Shown here in pieces: positions 35,033-43,952 of a stretch of 64,000 nt of DNA. Where the stretch lies: assembly GCF_001695575.1 (NCBI RefSeq), contig NZ_LUAX01000008.1:124001-188000 (forward strand), in the 5' to 3' direction. Both the position numbers and the translations under genes were made by a program. This DNA is from Vibrio europaeus. GTDB taxonomy: Bacteria; Pseudomonadota; Gammaproteobacteria; Enterobacterales; Vibrionaceae. The notes under the pieces were generated by a model that searched no databases, was not told where the DNA came from, and was given only the letters and a program-made list of their open reading frames with translations. Numbering within the stretch: the stretch's first letter is position 1; each line of letters starts with the position of its first letter.

Positions 35033-35974
35033 TTAAATGACATTTATTTTTGCAACTAGGGCGTTGTCATTGGATCTGTCGTGGAAGCAGTTCATCAATT
35101 TTCCTTTTTCCGAATAGTAAGTAAGAAAATCGATTAAATCGTGACATGAAATTGATCTTACTCCCAAGTCAATGACTGTACCTGCATGATGCTTATTAAA
35201 TTCAGAACCAACACGAATCAAAACCTTATCGGGTGCAAATATATTTTTTGCTTTGATAAGCATGGATCTGACTTTATTTTTACGCTTTGATTTGTCCCTA
35301 AATACTGGAGTTTGGGGAGGGGTACCTTTGAACGTAATATCATAACTGTTGGTGCTTGAAACGGCATTGGCGATCTGTTTTCCGATGGTATAGCCATCCA
35401 ACACGACATCTTTAATGTTTGACAGATTAACCGCTGAATTCCCGATGGAACTGTTGGGGCTTGTCGCTTTCGATTTTGGGGAAACCACATTGCCCCCTTG
35501 GGCAACGATTTGCTCGGCAAGCATACCCGTAGCGGTTTTGACGCCCTCTCCAGCCTGGCTTGGAACGAGGCCTTGCAGAACTGGCGAGACGGTCTCCCCA
35601 AATTTCGGGCCTGCCCAAGCCATAGCGATACCGGACAGGTTATGGATGACGGCGTCGGCAAATGGGTTTTCTACCGCTGCGTTCAAAGCATCGCTTGGTT
35701 TGTTGATCCAAACTTTAATGCTCTCATAACGGTTTGTGACGTAAAAATACCGTGGATTGCGTGTCTCCATTTTGTCGAGTCCCACCACGATCGCCTCAAG
35801 CGTTCCGGATAGGCAGACATCTTTTACCGAGACGTCGTAAGGGCCTTTAAGGAGGCTGTTGGGGGAAGCGAGATCGATAATTCCTCGAACGGCGATACCA
35901 AGTTTTCTATCGGCTGCACACCCGTTTGCTTCATAGCAAATAGTGGCGTCGTCTGGGCTCCATGGGGCTTTCAT
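35033..35974 (-). CDS. Hypothetical protein divergent from the T6SS
   Basis: 313 residues, ATG 35974 with AGAGAGGGAACG upstream. Not recognised. No signal peptide. N-terminal part has paired Cys (CYEANGCAADRK); a middle stretch is rich in Gly, Ala and Ser (SPKSKATSPNSSIGNSAVNLS), and the C-terminal part is basic then mixed (RDKSKRKNKVRSMLIKAKNIF ... KHHAGTVIDLGVRSISCHDLIDFL). The linker-like centre with a compact C-terminus is what a T6SS cargo could look like, but no MIX, PAAR or known toxin motif is visible. Divergently placed 412 bases from tssA. Confidence 0.6.
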   Translation of the reverse strand: MKAPWSPDDATICYEANGCAADRKLGIAVRGIIDLASPNSLLKGPYDVSVKDVCLSGTLEAIVVGLDKMETRNPRYFYVTNRYESIKVWINKPSDALNAAVENPFADAVIHNLSGIAMAWAGPKFGETVSPVLQGLVPSQAGEGVKTATGMLAEQIVAQGGNVVSPKSKATSPNSSIGNSAVNLSNIKDVVLDGYTIGKQIANAVSSTNSYDITFKGTPPQTPVFRDKSKRKNKVRSMLIKAKNIFAPDKVLIRVGSEFNKHHAGTVIDLGVRSISCHDLIDFLTYYSEKGKLMNCFHDRSNDNALVAKINVI

Positions 35975-36062
35975 GCGTTCCCTCTCTTTATCACAATAAG
36001 GTTTATGTCAACAAGATATAAATGGGTGAGGAAAATAAAAATAATATCCTTACGAAAATTAT

Positions 36063-36108
36063 AACTTTGTTCAAATAAATAGGGTTTTTATTATTGATTG
36101 ACAAAGTT
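36063..36108. repeat. Long-range inverted repeat upstream of the T6SS
   Basis: AACTTTGTTCAA and TTGA-TTG-ACAAAGTT, arms of 12 bases with a 3-base bulge around an AT-rich loop, in the region between the 313-residue gene and tssA. May be an operator or loop element. Confidence 0.4.
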
Positions 36109-36313
36109 AAATGACTGTCCACTCTTTTTCAAGTCGCAATAAGAAATAACAGTTTTTATTCCAACGAACTTTAGGTTGTTATTTTTTATTATGCAACTCA
36201 ATAGATACTTTATTTAATTGTGATGATTCATGGCGTGAATGGACCGCTAAAATGACATATATGGTGGTTTTCTCAAACCAATGAAAATATAAACTGTCGT
36301 CGTCTATCAGTAA

Positions 36314-36348
36314 ATTTCGCCTTTGGGAAAACAAAGACATGGCGAAAT
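36314..36348 (+). promoter_or_regulatory. Hairpin in the tssA leader
   Basis: ATTTCGCC plus TTTG pairs with CAAA and GGCGAAAT around a 6-base GGAAAA loop, with a 5-base bulge on the 3' side. It ends 38 bases before the tssA ATG, leaving the ribosome site free. Could be an RNA switch or sRNA target, or an operator as DNA. No sigma-54 promoter (TGGCACG-N4-TTGC type) was seen in this gap. Confidence 0.5.
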
Positions 36349-36386
36349 ATATTCACGATACCTTAATTAGCAAATTATGAGAGTCT

Positions 36387-37748
36387 ATGCCATTTTTAAA
36401 ATCTCAGGCTGAACAGCTTTCTCAACCAATCAGTGATGAGTTGGTGTGTGGTGTTTACTTGAAAATGGACAAAAGTGCGTTTCGTCCATTACGGAATGAG
36501 TTCAACGTTGCGCAAACCGCATTGCGTAAACTCAGTCAGAATCCGGCAGAAAGCGAAAAAGACGAGTTGATAGCCGCGTGTCACGCAAGTTGGCAGTCCT
36601 TGTCCGAGCGTTTGCTTGAAACTTTCGCCCACACCACGCGAGACATCGAGTTAATTTCTTGGTTTATCGCGGCTCAATGTTTACTCGACCCTAGTCTTGA
36701 GAGTGCGGCCAATAGCATCGAATGGTTGGCGGACTTGGCAGAGCAGCACTGGGATCACCTCAACCCCGTCTTGACTGAAGAAAAACTCATATCCGACGAG
36801 AGTGCGGCCATCGCCAAGCAACAAGCTGAAGCGAAAATTAAGGCGTTGATGCAATTGGTTGGCGAGAGTGAAGAGAGCTGTTTGCTGTATGGGCCACTGC
36901 TTCAACTTCCCTTGGTCGGAACGGTAACGTTTTATGATTACCAAAGCGCCGAGCGCCGAGGTGAAACCAGTCAATTAAAGTCGTCTCTTTCCGCAGTAGT
37001 CGCTCAGGAGCGCGCTGCCATCACCGCTAAATTGGGCAATTTGAGCCAAGCACTCGCGCAGTTGGATAGATTGCGCGTAAACGTCGCTCAGCGAAGCCAA
37101 GCATTAGGCGTCAAAGCGGCCAATTTTGGCTTCGTGACGGGATTACTGCGTCGCGTGGACCAAGCGCTATTTCATCTCACTGGGATCAAAGTGACGGCGA
37201 CGACGGAGCCGAAAGCCGCAGCGTCTGCTGATGAGCCTTCTGTGGCTTCCGAGTCCACGATTATTGAGCCGTCGACTTGTACATCGGAGCCTTTGCAGCC
37301 TGAGACAACGTCACAGCACCTCCATGCCGGGAACTTGTCCGCGTTGGGCGCGCTCAACAATATGAACCGTGATCTGGCGTTCCATCTATTGAGAGAGATC
37401 GCGGACTATTTTCGCCAAAGCGAGCCGCATAGTCCTAGCGCTTTCATGTTAGAGAAGGTGATTCGTTGGGGCTATCTCCCTCTGCCAGAGTTGCTGCAAG
37501 AGATGATGGCAGAGAAAAGCGCTGACTCGGTCAGTGCAATGTTTAATGCCGTTGGGCTCAATCACCTTGAGCAGGTGACTCTGCCTGAAGTGACACGCCC
37601 AGCGATCACCCCGGTGCCTTCGGTGGCTCCGCAAGTTTCGGAAGCACCAAGTGCCCAAGAGTTAGTATCACAGACTTCCCCTGTCGATACCCAACCTCAA
37701 CAAGATGACGAACCTAAATCCTCAGCAAAATCTGGCTTGAGCTGGTAA
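36387..37748 (+). CDS. tssA: T6SS protein TssA (ImpA_N family)
   Basis: 453 residues. N-terminal ImpA_N domain (residues ~15-130): LSQPISDELVCGVYLKMDKSAFRPLRNEFN, and TRDIELISWFIAAQCLL. A central coiled region (residues 190-245), a proline/serine/glutamate-rich linker (around 270-315), and a C-terminal helical segment (MNRDLAFHLLREIADYFRQSEPHSPSAFMLEKVIRWGYLPLPELLQEM), as in the short TssA class. It primes and coordinates tail-sheath assembly at the baseplate. First gene of the plus-strand T6SS run, 28 bases before hcp. Confidence 0.9.
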   Translation: MPFLKSQAEQLSQPISDELVCGVYLKMDKSAFRPLRNEFNVAQTALRKLSQNPAESEKDELIAACHASWQSLSERLLETFAHTTRDIELISWFIAAQCLLDPSLESAANSIEWLADLAEQHWDHLNPVLTEEKLISDESAAIAKQQAEAKIKALMQLVGESEESCLLYGPLLQLPLVGTVTFYDYQSAERRGETSQLKSSLSAVVAQERAAITAKLGNLSQALAQLDRLRVNVAQRSQALGVKAANFGFVTGLLRRVDQALFHLTGIKVTATTEPKAAASADEPSVASESTIIEPSTCTSEPLQPETTSQHLHAGNLSALGALNNMNRDLAFHLLREIADYFRQSEPHSPSAFMLEKVIRWGYLPLPELLQEMMAEKSADSVSAMFNAVGLNHLEQVTLPEVTRPAITPVPSVAPQVSEAPSAQELVSQTSPVDTQPQQDDEPKSSAKSGLSW

Positions 37749-37775
37749 TCGTCTTTTTAAAAATAAGGAAAAAAC

Positions 37776-38306
37776 ATGGCAAGTATTTATATGCGCGTTA
37801 GCGATCTTCAAGTTGAAGGGGCGGCAACAATTGGTCAGCTTGAAACGGCTGAGGGCAAAAATGAAGGTTGGTTTGCTATCAACTCCTATGCGTGGGGCGG
37901 TGCACGTAACGTTGCGATGGACATTGGTAACAGCACCAATGCTGACTCCGGTATGGTTGGTGTGAGCGAAGTCAGTGTCACTAAAGAAGTGGATGGTGCG
38001 TCGGAAGACCTTCTGTCTTACCTATTTAACCCAGGCAAAGACGGTCGTACGGTTGAGATCGCGTTCACGAAACCAGCGAATGAAGGCCAAGGTGTGGAAG
38101 TGTACTTCCAAATCAAACTCGAAAAAGCACGTTTGGTTTCTTACAACGTGAGCGGCACAGACGGCTCACAACCTTTTGAGAGCCTGTCGCTGTCTTACAC
38201 GTCGATTTCTCAGAAGCACCACTATGAAAAAGTGGGCGGCGAGCTGCAAAGCGGCGGCGTTGTGACCTACGACTTACCGACCGGAAAAATGACGTCTGGT
38301 AAGTAA
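37776..38306 (+). CDS. hcp: T6SS tube protein Hcp (TssD)
   Basis: 176 residues, with AAGGA before the ATG. Beta-barrel Hcp family: MASIYMRVSDLQVEGAAT at the start, INSYAWGGARN, VSVTKEVDGASEDLLSYLF, VEVYFQIKLEKARLVSYNVSG, and ESLSLSYTSISQ near the end. Hexamers stack into the inner tube that is fired out with VgrG. Needed in large amounts; the hairpin directly after the gene would give extra short hcp transcripts and protect the 3' end. Confidence 0.95.
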   Translation: MASIYMRVSDLQVEGAATIGQLETAEGKNEGWFAINSYAWGGARNVAMDIGNSTNADSGMVGVSEVSVTKEVDGASEDLLSYLFNPGKDGRTVEIAFTKPANEGQGVEVYFQIKLEKARLVSYNVSGTDGSQPFESLSLSYTSISQKHHYEKVGGELQSGGVVTYDLPTGKMTSGK

Positions 38307-38313
38307 TCCTTCA

Positions 38314-38346
38314 AGGCGCATTATCGCTCATAGTGCGCCTGTTTTT
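38314..38346 (+). terminator. Partial terminator between hcp and tssB
   Basis: AGGCGCA/TGCGCCT stem, 13-base loop, then GTTTTT. Begins eight bases after the hcp stop; the downstream genes depend on read-through or another promoter. Confidence 0.7.
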
Positions 38347-38373
38347 AGCCAATCTCTAAACTAGGACACTGTT

Positions 38374-38883
38374 ATGTCATTGAACTCGCAACACAAGCGC
38401 GTCAGTAAGAACCGAGTCAGCATTACGTACGACGTGGAAACCAATGGTGCTGTTGAAACCAAAGAACTGCCGTTTGTCGTCGGTGTAATTGGTGATTTCT
38501 CGGGCCATAAACCGGAATCGGAAAAAGTCGCGCTTGAAGAGCGTGAATTTACTGGCGTTGATAAAGACAACTTCGACTCTGTGATGGGGCAAATCCACCC
38601 ACGTTTGTCGTACAAAGTGGACAACAAGCTAGCAAAAGACGACACCCAATTTGATGTGAATTTGAGCTTTCGCTCGATGAAAGATTTTCATCCGGAGAAT
38701 CTGGTTGAGCAGATCGACCCACTTAAGCAGTTAGTTGAGACACGTAATCAACTCAAAGTGTTGTTGAGTAAAGCGGACCGCTCAAGAGATCTCGAGAGTT
38801 TGTTAAAAGAAGTTCTACAAAGTACAGACGCCATCAATGGCTTAGCTGAGGAACTTGGTTTAAATCAGGAGGGCGGCGAATAA
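38374..38883 (+). CDS. tssB: T6SS sheath protein TssB
   Basis: 169 residues. VSITYDVETNGAVETKELPFVVGVIGDFSG is the TssB/VipA N-terminus, followed by REFTGVDKDNFDSVMGQIHPRLSYKVDNKL and FRSMKDFHPENLVEQIDPLKQLVETRNQL. Forms the contractile sheath with TssC. The ATG of tssC overlaps the stop region (TAATG), ensuring coupled synthesis. Confidence 0.96.
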   Translation: MSLNSQHKRVSKNRVSITYDVETNGAVETKELPFVVGVIGDFSGHKPESEKVALEEREFTGVDKDNFDSVMGQIHPRLSYKVDNKLAKDDTQFDVNLSFRSMKDFHPENLVEQIDPLKQLVETRNQLKVLLSKADRSRDLESLLKEVLQSTDAINGLAEELGLNQEGGE

Positions 38884-40361
38884 TGTCGGTAGAACAACAA
38901 GCAACGCAAAATGTGGCAGAAGCAGAGGCTTCACTGAGTTTTCTTGATCGTGCGATCAGTGCGACCGCCCAGACGCCAGTCGATACAACAAAAGAGTTGT
39001 TGAGCATTATGACGGCCCAAGCGCTAGAAGGGACCGTTACATGGGATAAAAACCTGACACTGACGATTGAGAAAGCCATCGGCCAGCTTGATCGCAAGAT
39101 CTCTGAGCAGTTGTCTACAGTGATGCAAAACGCTGAGTTCCAGAAAATGGAAGGGTCTTGGCTGGGTCTGCAAAAACTCGTTAAAAATAGCGAGTTAGGA
39201 CCAGATTTAAAGATCAAACTGGCGGATTACACCAAAGAAGAACTGCTTGAGCAATTCGAAGATGCCCCAGCAATTGATCGTAGCCGCTTTTTCAACATGG
39301 TGTACCAGGAAGAATTTGGTACGGCCGGGGGTCAGCCTTACGGTGCTCTCCTTGGGGATTACGAGTTTGGTTACGGTGACGAAGATGTTTCTTTGCTTCG
39401 TTACATGGGCGAAGTCGCGTCGGCATCTCACTCTCCATTTGTTGCGGCGGCAAACGCTGGCATGTTCGATTTCAATTCATTCAGTACCTTTGCTGAAGGT
39501 AAGCCAGTCGCTACAGGCTTTGACTCGCCAGCGTATGCAAGTTGGAATGCATTCCGTGAAAGCGATGACTCGCGTTACGTAGCGCTGACCTTACCTAAGA
39601 CAATGGCACGCTTACCCTACGGCGCGGATACGGTGCCAGTGAAGTCTTTTGCGTTTGAAGAGTTGAAAACGCGTGACAACGGCCAAGCCATTGTGTCATC
39701 AGACAACGAGTTTGTTTGGAGCAACGCAGCGTATGAATTTGGCTTACTCATGACTCAAGCCTACACAAAATACGGTTGGTGTACGGCGATTCGTGGTACG
39801 GAAAATGGCGGCAAAGTTGAAAACTTACCGAACTTTACGCACGTGTCAGATGCCGGTGATCTACTGCAGCAATGCCCGACGGAGGTCAACTTTACCGATG
39901 AACGCGAGAAAGAACTGAGTGATCTGGGCTTCTTGCCGCTCGTGCATTACAAAAACACGAACTACGCGGTGTTTATGGGCGCGCAGACGACGCACAAGCC
40001 AAAGACTTACACAGATCCTGATGCAACTGCAAACGCCGCAATTTCAGCTCGTTTACCTTATACGATGGCTAGTAGCCGCATTGCTCAGTACCTCAAAGTC
40101 ATGGGCCGTGACCGCATTGGGTCTAACTTAAATCCAAGCGATGTTGAGCGTGAGCTGAACAGTTGGATCAATCAGTACGTGAACCCAAATGCGATTGGCA
40201 ACGATGCGAAAGCCACGCACCCGTTGGTAGAGGCAAAAGTCACCGTCGAAGAACAAGCTGGCCGACCTGGTGCTTATTCAGCGGTGGCCTACCTGCGTCC
40301 TTGGCTACAGATGGAAGAATTGACGACCTCGTTACGTATGGTCGCAAATATCCCTGGTTAA
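38883..40361 (+). CDS. tssC: T6SS sheath protein TssC
   Basis: 492 residues. LSIMTAQALEGTVTWDKNLTLTIEKAIGQLDRKISEQLSTVMQNAEFQKMEGSWLGL is the usual N-terminus; YQEEFGTAGGQPYGALLGDYEF, SPFVAAANAGMFDF, RLPYGADTVPVKSFAFEE and the C-terminal RPWLQMEELTTSLRMVANIPG are family signatures. Partner of TssB in the sheath; contains the ClpV-recycled end of the complex. A strong hairpin follows, then a second tssC-like gene. Confidence 0.96.
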   Translation: MSVEQQATQNVAEAEASLSFLDRAISATAQTPVDTTKELLSIMTAQALEGTVTWDKNLTLTIEKAIGQLDRKISEQLSTVMQNAEFQKMEGSWLGLQKLVKNSELGPDLKIKLADYTKEELLEQFEDAPAIDRSRFFNMVYQEEFGTAGGQPYGALLGDYEFGYGDEDVSLLRYMGEVASASHSPFVAAANAGMFDFNSFSTFAEGKPVATGFDSPAYASWNAFRESDDSRYVALTLPKTMARLPYGADTVPVKSFAFEELKTRDNGQAIVSSDNEFVWSNAAYEFGLLMTQAYTKYGWCTAIRGTENGGKVENLPNFTHVSDAGDLLQQCPTEVNFTDEREKELSDLGFLPLVHYKNTNYAVFMGAQTTHKPKTYTDPDATANAAISARLPYTMASSRIAQYLKVMGRDRIGSNLNPSDVERELNSWINQYVNPNAIGNDAKATHPLVEAKVTVEEQAGRPGAYSAVAYLRPWLQMEELTTSLRMVANIPG

Positions 40362-40365
40362 TCTG

Positions 40366-40395
40366 ATTCGGGGGCTTGTTGCCCCCGAATGTTTT
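40366..40395 (+). terminator. Partial terminator between tssC and its paralogue
   Basis: Perfect 10-bp stem ATTCGGGGGC/GCCCCCGAAT with a 5-base loop, then GTTTT. It would reduce expression of later genes relative to hcp, tssB and tssC. Confidence 0.7.
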
Positions 40396-40409
40396 GCATT
40401 GAGTTTTTG

Positions 40410-41765
40410 ATGAAAGTTGACTCCGAAATACCACTCAGCCCAATAGGCTCTTCCGCCTGGCAGGCCTTATTAGCTAAGGCGCCACGTCAATCAAAAGCGC
40501 AAATCAAAGCATGGCTTACTCGTTTGATTGCTCAGCTTGATGCACTGCTCAGTGAGCAGTTATCTGAAGTCATTCAGCATCCGCAGTTTCAGCAATTGGA
40601 AGCGTCTTGGACTGGAATCGAATCTTTAACAGAGGTTCAAGTTTCGCAGCGTCGTGTGAAAATTAAGCTGCTCGATGCCAGTTGGCAAGTGGTGGCTTCC
40701 GATCTTAACCATTCATTCGATTTAAAGCATTCGGGGCTGTATCAGAAATTATATGCCAACGAGTTTGATACGGCGGGAGGAGTGCCTTTCGGGCTTGTCA
40801 TGGTTGACCATAAGATCAGTGCCGACTACAACCCAGATCAAGAGTGGGATGACTTATTCACTCTTCAACTGTTATCTGAGTTGGGTGAAATGGCATTTTG
40901 TCCAATGGTGTTAGGTGTTGATGAACTCTTTTTTGGGGATGACCCTCGTCGACAACTGCATGATCGAGCTCGTATAGACCGTATTCTAAGCAGCCGTGAT
41001 CTCGTGTCGTGGCAACTGCTACGAGGGCGCAGCTCGTCACGTTTTCTCCACTTAGTGATGCCAGAGTTTTTAATGCGCCAACCTTATCAGCATTGTCCTG
41101 CTGGCTTTCTGTTTAACCAAGAACAACGTGAGCATTGTGCCTTATGGGGGAACAGTGGCTACCTGGTCTTGAGTAATGTGATGCGCGAGTTTGACCGCAT
41201 CAGTTGGTTTGGGTTTTTGCGTTCATACGATGACACTGGAAACTATGGAGCGGTAGTGCCGAACTCTGGATCACTGCGCACGAAAGTAGACTTGTTTGCG
41301 GAGGACGATGGCTTTTGGGCCGCGCAGGGATTCATGCCCTTAACGAGCCTTTATTTGAGTGATCAAAAAGGATTTTTTAGCAATCAGTCCGTCTGGCAAG
41401 CCCCGAGCCCAGATCAACGTCAACTAGGAATGCTACAGACCAATTTGATGGCCTGCCGATTTGGTCACTACATCAAAGCACAAATCCGTGATCAGGTTGG
41501 ACGATACGACAGTGTGGAAAGTTGTCGACGTAGCCTTGAGCGGTGGCTGGATCAATACATCAGCAACGTGAGCTATGGAGAAGACTCGATCTTAGCGCGG
41601 TATCCCCTCCGTTCCTGCTATGTGCGAATTGAAGAGTCAGAACACGATAAGACGCGTTATCTGTGTGAAATCATGCTCCAGCCTCAGTATCAGTTTGAAA
41701 TGATGGACGCCAAAGTCGTGTTGACCGCGTCGGTATCTGGACAAGAAGTGGGAGAGAGTCAATGA
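40410..41765 (+). CDS. TssC paralogue (ImpD-like)
   Basis: 451 residues from ATG 40410; an ATG at 40389 lies in the terminator stem and is less likely. Clearly TssC-family (LIAQLDALLSEQLSEVIQHPQFQQLEASWTGIESL, YANEFDTAGGVPFGLVMVDHKI, RQPYQHCPAGFLFNQEQ, WLDQYISNVSYGEDS) but divergent, shorter, and ending differently from TssC. Rhizobial imp and Agrobacterium loci also carry two TssC-type genes. It may cap or start the sheath or contact the baseplate. Overlaps tssE by four bases. Confidence 0.88.
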   Translation: MKVDSEIPLSPIGSSAWQALLAKAPRQSKAQIKAWLTRLIAQLDALLSEQLSEVIQHPQFQQLEASWTGIESLTEVQVSQRRVKIKLLDASWQVVASDLNHSFDLKHSGLYQKLYANEFDTAGGVPFGLVMVDHKISADYNPDQEWDDLFTLQLLSELGEMAFCPMVLGVDELFFGDDPRRQLHDRARIDRILSSRDLVSWQLLRGRSSSRFLHLVMPEFLMRQPYQHCPAGFLFNQEQREHCALWGNSGYLVLSNVMREFDRISWFGFLRSYDDTGNYGAVVPNSGSLRTKVDLFAEDDGFWAAQGFMPLTSLYLSDQKGFFSNQSVWQAPSPDQRQLGMLQTNLMACRFGHYIKAQIRDQVGRYDSVESCRRSLERWLDQYISNVSYGEDSILARYPLRSCYVRIEESEHDKTRYLCEIMLQPQYQFEMMDAKVVLTASVSGQEVGESQ

Positions 41766-42178
41766 GTCTAATGGCAAAACTCAATCAGGGGTGGCGCAAT
41801 GACATTGATGCCGTCCGCGACGTCATTGTGGATAACGTTTGTGATTTGATCTCGAGTCGGGCACCTCTTTGGTCGAACGAGCCATCTATCCCAGAAGCGA
41901 CCATTGCTGGTTTGGGGATGCGAAACATAGCTCGCGCACAAAGTAAGACAAACACTGCCGACATTATTGATGAAATTGAAGCGCTAATCCGTATCTATGA
42001 GCCACGTTTAACGCAGGTTGAAATTGAGGTGCAGGAAGGGACAAACGCGACGAACCAACTGAGTTTTCGTCTGTCTGCTGTGGTCCACTCGGATCTTGGC
42101 GATGAAGCCATCGTGTTGGACTCCTTTCTGGATCTCAGCAGCAACAAACTTGATGTAAGGAAGTCTAATTTTGTCTAA
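41762..42178 (+). CDS. tssE: T6SS baseplate protein TssE (gp25-like)
   Basis: 138 residues. DIDAVRDVIVDNVCDLISSRAPLWSNEPSIPEATIAGLGMRNIARAQ, IDEIEALIRIYEPRLTQVEIEV and the C-terminal LSFRLSAVVHSD are the gp25/TssE pattern. Links sheath start to the TssF-TssG wedge. Its ATG overlaps the stop of the TssC paralogue (ATGA); its own end overlaps tssF. Confidence 0.92.
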   Translation: MSLMAKLNQGWRNDIDAVRDVIVDNVCDLISSRAPLWSNEPSIPEATIAGLGMRNIARAQSKTNTADIIDEIEALIRIYEPRLTQVEIEVQEGTNATNQLSFRLSAVVHSDLGDEAIVLDSFLDLSSNKLDVRKSNFV

Positions 42179-43952
42179 TTCATTGCTTTCCTATTTTGAA
42201 CAAGAGCTGCGTTTTATTCGCAATGAAGCCACACAATTTGCCGAGCGCCACCCAGGGGCAGCGCGCGCGCTCACTATACGCAAAGACAGTATTGATGACC
42301 CACAGATCGCTCGTCTGATCGAAAGTGTTGCACTGATGAACGGTAAGTTACAGCAGCGTCTTGATGACTCTTATCCGGAACTGACCGAAAGCCTGGTTAC
42401 CTTGCTGTTTCCGCATTACTTAAGACCGATCCCGTCCTATACCATGCTGGATTTTGAAGTGGAGAAGGACGCCAATGCTAAGCATATGATTCCCAAAGAG
42501 ACGGAATTCGACTTAATGGGGGAAGGGGAAGAGCCGTTAGTGTTTCGAACGACGGAGGACATCGAGATTTTTCCGATCTCCGTCTCGTCAGCCGACGTGT
42601 TATTTGCACCTTTTGAACTGGCTAAGCCATCAGGGGCAGAGAGTGCGAAGGCAATGTTGGAGCTGACCATCACGGCGACCGATGAAGGCATTGAACTCAG
42701 TGAGTTGGGTATGGAAAGCCTCACTCTGCACCTCAAAGGAGAAAGCCACTTTGCTTTGCGTCTTTATGATGTCTTGGCTCAAGGTGTTGCTCAGGTGGCA
42801 CTTCAATGCGAAGGCGGTGCGGTGCTACTGGGACCATCGGCATTGCAACCCATTGGTTTTGACGCTGAGAACACGGTATTGCCCTATCAGGCAGCCAGTT
42901 TTGGTGGGTTCAAACTGCTGACTGAGTTCTTTATGTTTCCCGAGCGTTTTCAGGGGTTTAGTCTCGATTTGACGCGCCTTGGTCAACGACGTCTAGGGGC
43001 GGAATGTCGGCTTCAAATCTTCCTTGATGAAATCAGTGTGGAGCAGGCGCGAAGCATCCAGACCCAGCACTTTTCATTGTTTAGCGTCCCTTTGGTGAAC
43101 TTGCACAGCAAGATCTCTGAGCCTATCCATATTGACTTCAGCCAGAAGCAATATCCGGTGTATCTCGACAGTAATCAACGCAGTGATTTGGAAGTATTTT
43201 CTGTCGACGAGGTGGTGGATGTTACAGAGGGTGAACCGTGTGTGGTGCCGCCTCTGTACGGGGAAAAATACACCAGCACAAACAATTCATTGCGATGGCA
43301 ACTTGTGCAAAGTATCCATGAAAGAGGGGTGCTGAGCAGCAGTTTGAAAGTGGCGGACTTGGGACACGTCAGTGCGAAGGTAGGGGAGCGCGTCTGGACT
43401 GTCACCACCACGGCTAGCGATGGTGTGAGCGCAGGTTCACTCCCAGTAACAAGTCAAATTGCTTGTCGTGATGCACTGACAATACCTGCCACAATGAGTT
43501 TGTCACGCAGGCCGACGTTGCCAGTACGAAGTCGAGACGCCAATAAGAATGTGTGGGCGCTGCTGTGCCACTTGCATTTTAACTACCATGCCATTTTGGG
43601 TACCGACAATCCAACGGCTACCTTGAGAAATGTACTGGAGTTGTACAACCACAATCAAGCCGTGCAGAACCAAGTATATATTGATGCCCTACTGGAGATT
43701 ACCCAAGAGCAGGTTGTGGCACCGCTCCGTGTCTCTGGCAAAACGTGTTTTGCCTACGGAACAAAGATCGCTGTGACGTTAGAAGCCAGTAACGTGAATG
43801 GGGGCATTGCTTTGTTTGCCCACTTACTGGATCGATTCTTTGCCTACTTTGCGGGCTTTAACAGCTTCACGCAGTTGGATGTTTATCTCGAAGGACAAGA
43901 TGGTGTTTATCTGTCCTTCCCAAGGAGAACCGGGTGCAAGAGTCTATTGTAA
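42171..43952 (+). CDS. tssF: T6SS baseplate protein TssF
   Basis: 593 residues. TTG start at 42171 with AAGGAAG upstream, inside the end of tssE. LLSYFEQELRFIRNEATQFAERHPGAARAL and then VALMNGKLQQRLDDSYPELTESLVTLLFPHYLRPIPSYTM are classic for TssF (VasA/ImpG). Forms the baseplate wedge with TssE, TssG and TssK. Overlaps tssG by 19 bases. Confidence 0.95.
   Translation: MSNSLLSYFEQELRFIRNEATQFAERHPGAARALTIRKDSIDDPQIARLIESVALMNGKLQQRLDDSYPELTESLVTLLFPHYLRPIPSYTMLDFEVEKDANAKHMIPKETEFDLMGEGEEPLVFRTTEDIEIFPISVSSADVLFAPFELAKPSGAESAKAMLELTITATDEGIELSELGMESLTLHLKGESHFALRLYDVLAQGVAQVALQCEGGAVLLGPSALQPIGFDAENTVLPYQAASFGGFKLLTEFFMFPERFQGFSLDLTRLGQRRLGAECRLQIFLDEISVEQARSIQTQHFSLFSVPLVNLHSKISEPIHIDFSQKQYPVYLDSNQRSDLEVFSVDEVVDVTEGEPCVVPPLYGEKYTSTNNSLRWQLVQSIHERGVLSSSLKVADLGHVSAKVGERVWTVTTTASDGVSAGSLPVTSQIACRDALTIPATMSLSRRPTLPVRSRDANKNVWALLCHLHFNYHAILGTDNPTATLRNVLELYNHNQAVQNQVYIDALLEITQEQVVAPLRVSGKTCFAYGTKIAVTLEASNVNGGIALFAHLLDRFFAYFAGFNSFTQLDVYLEGQDGVYLSFPRRTGCKSLL

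Noticed and set aside
35975..36386. Sigma-54 promoter for the T6SS
   Set aside because: Searched by eye for TGGCACG-N4-TTGC-like elements; none found in this gap.
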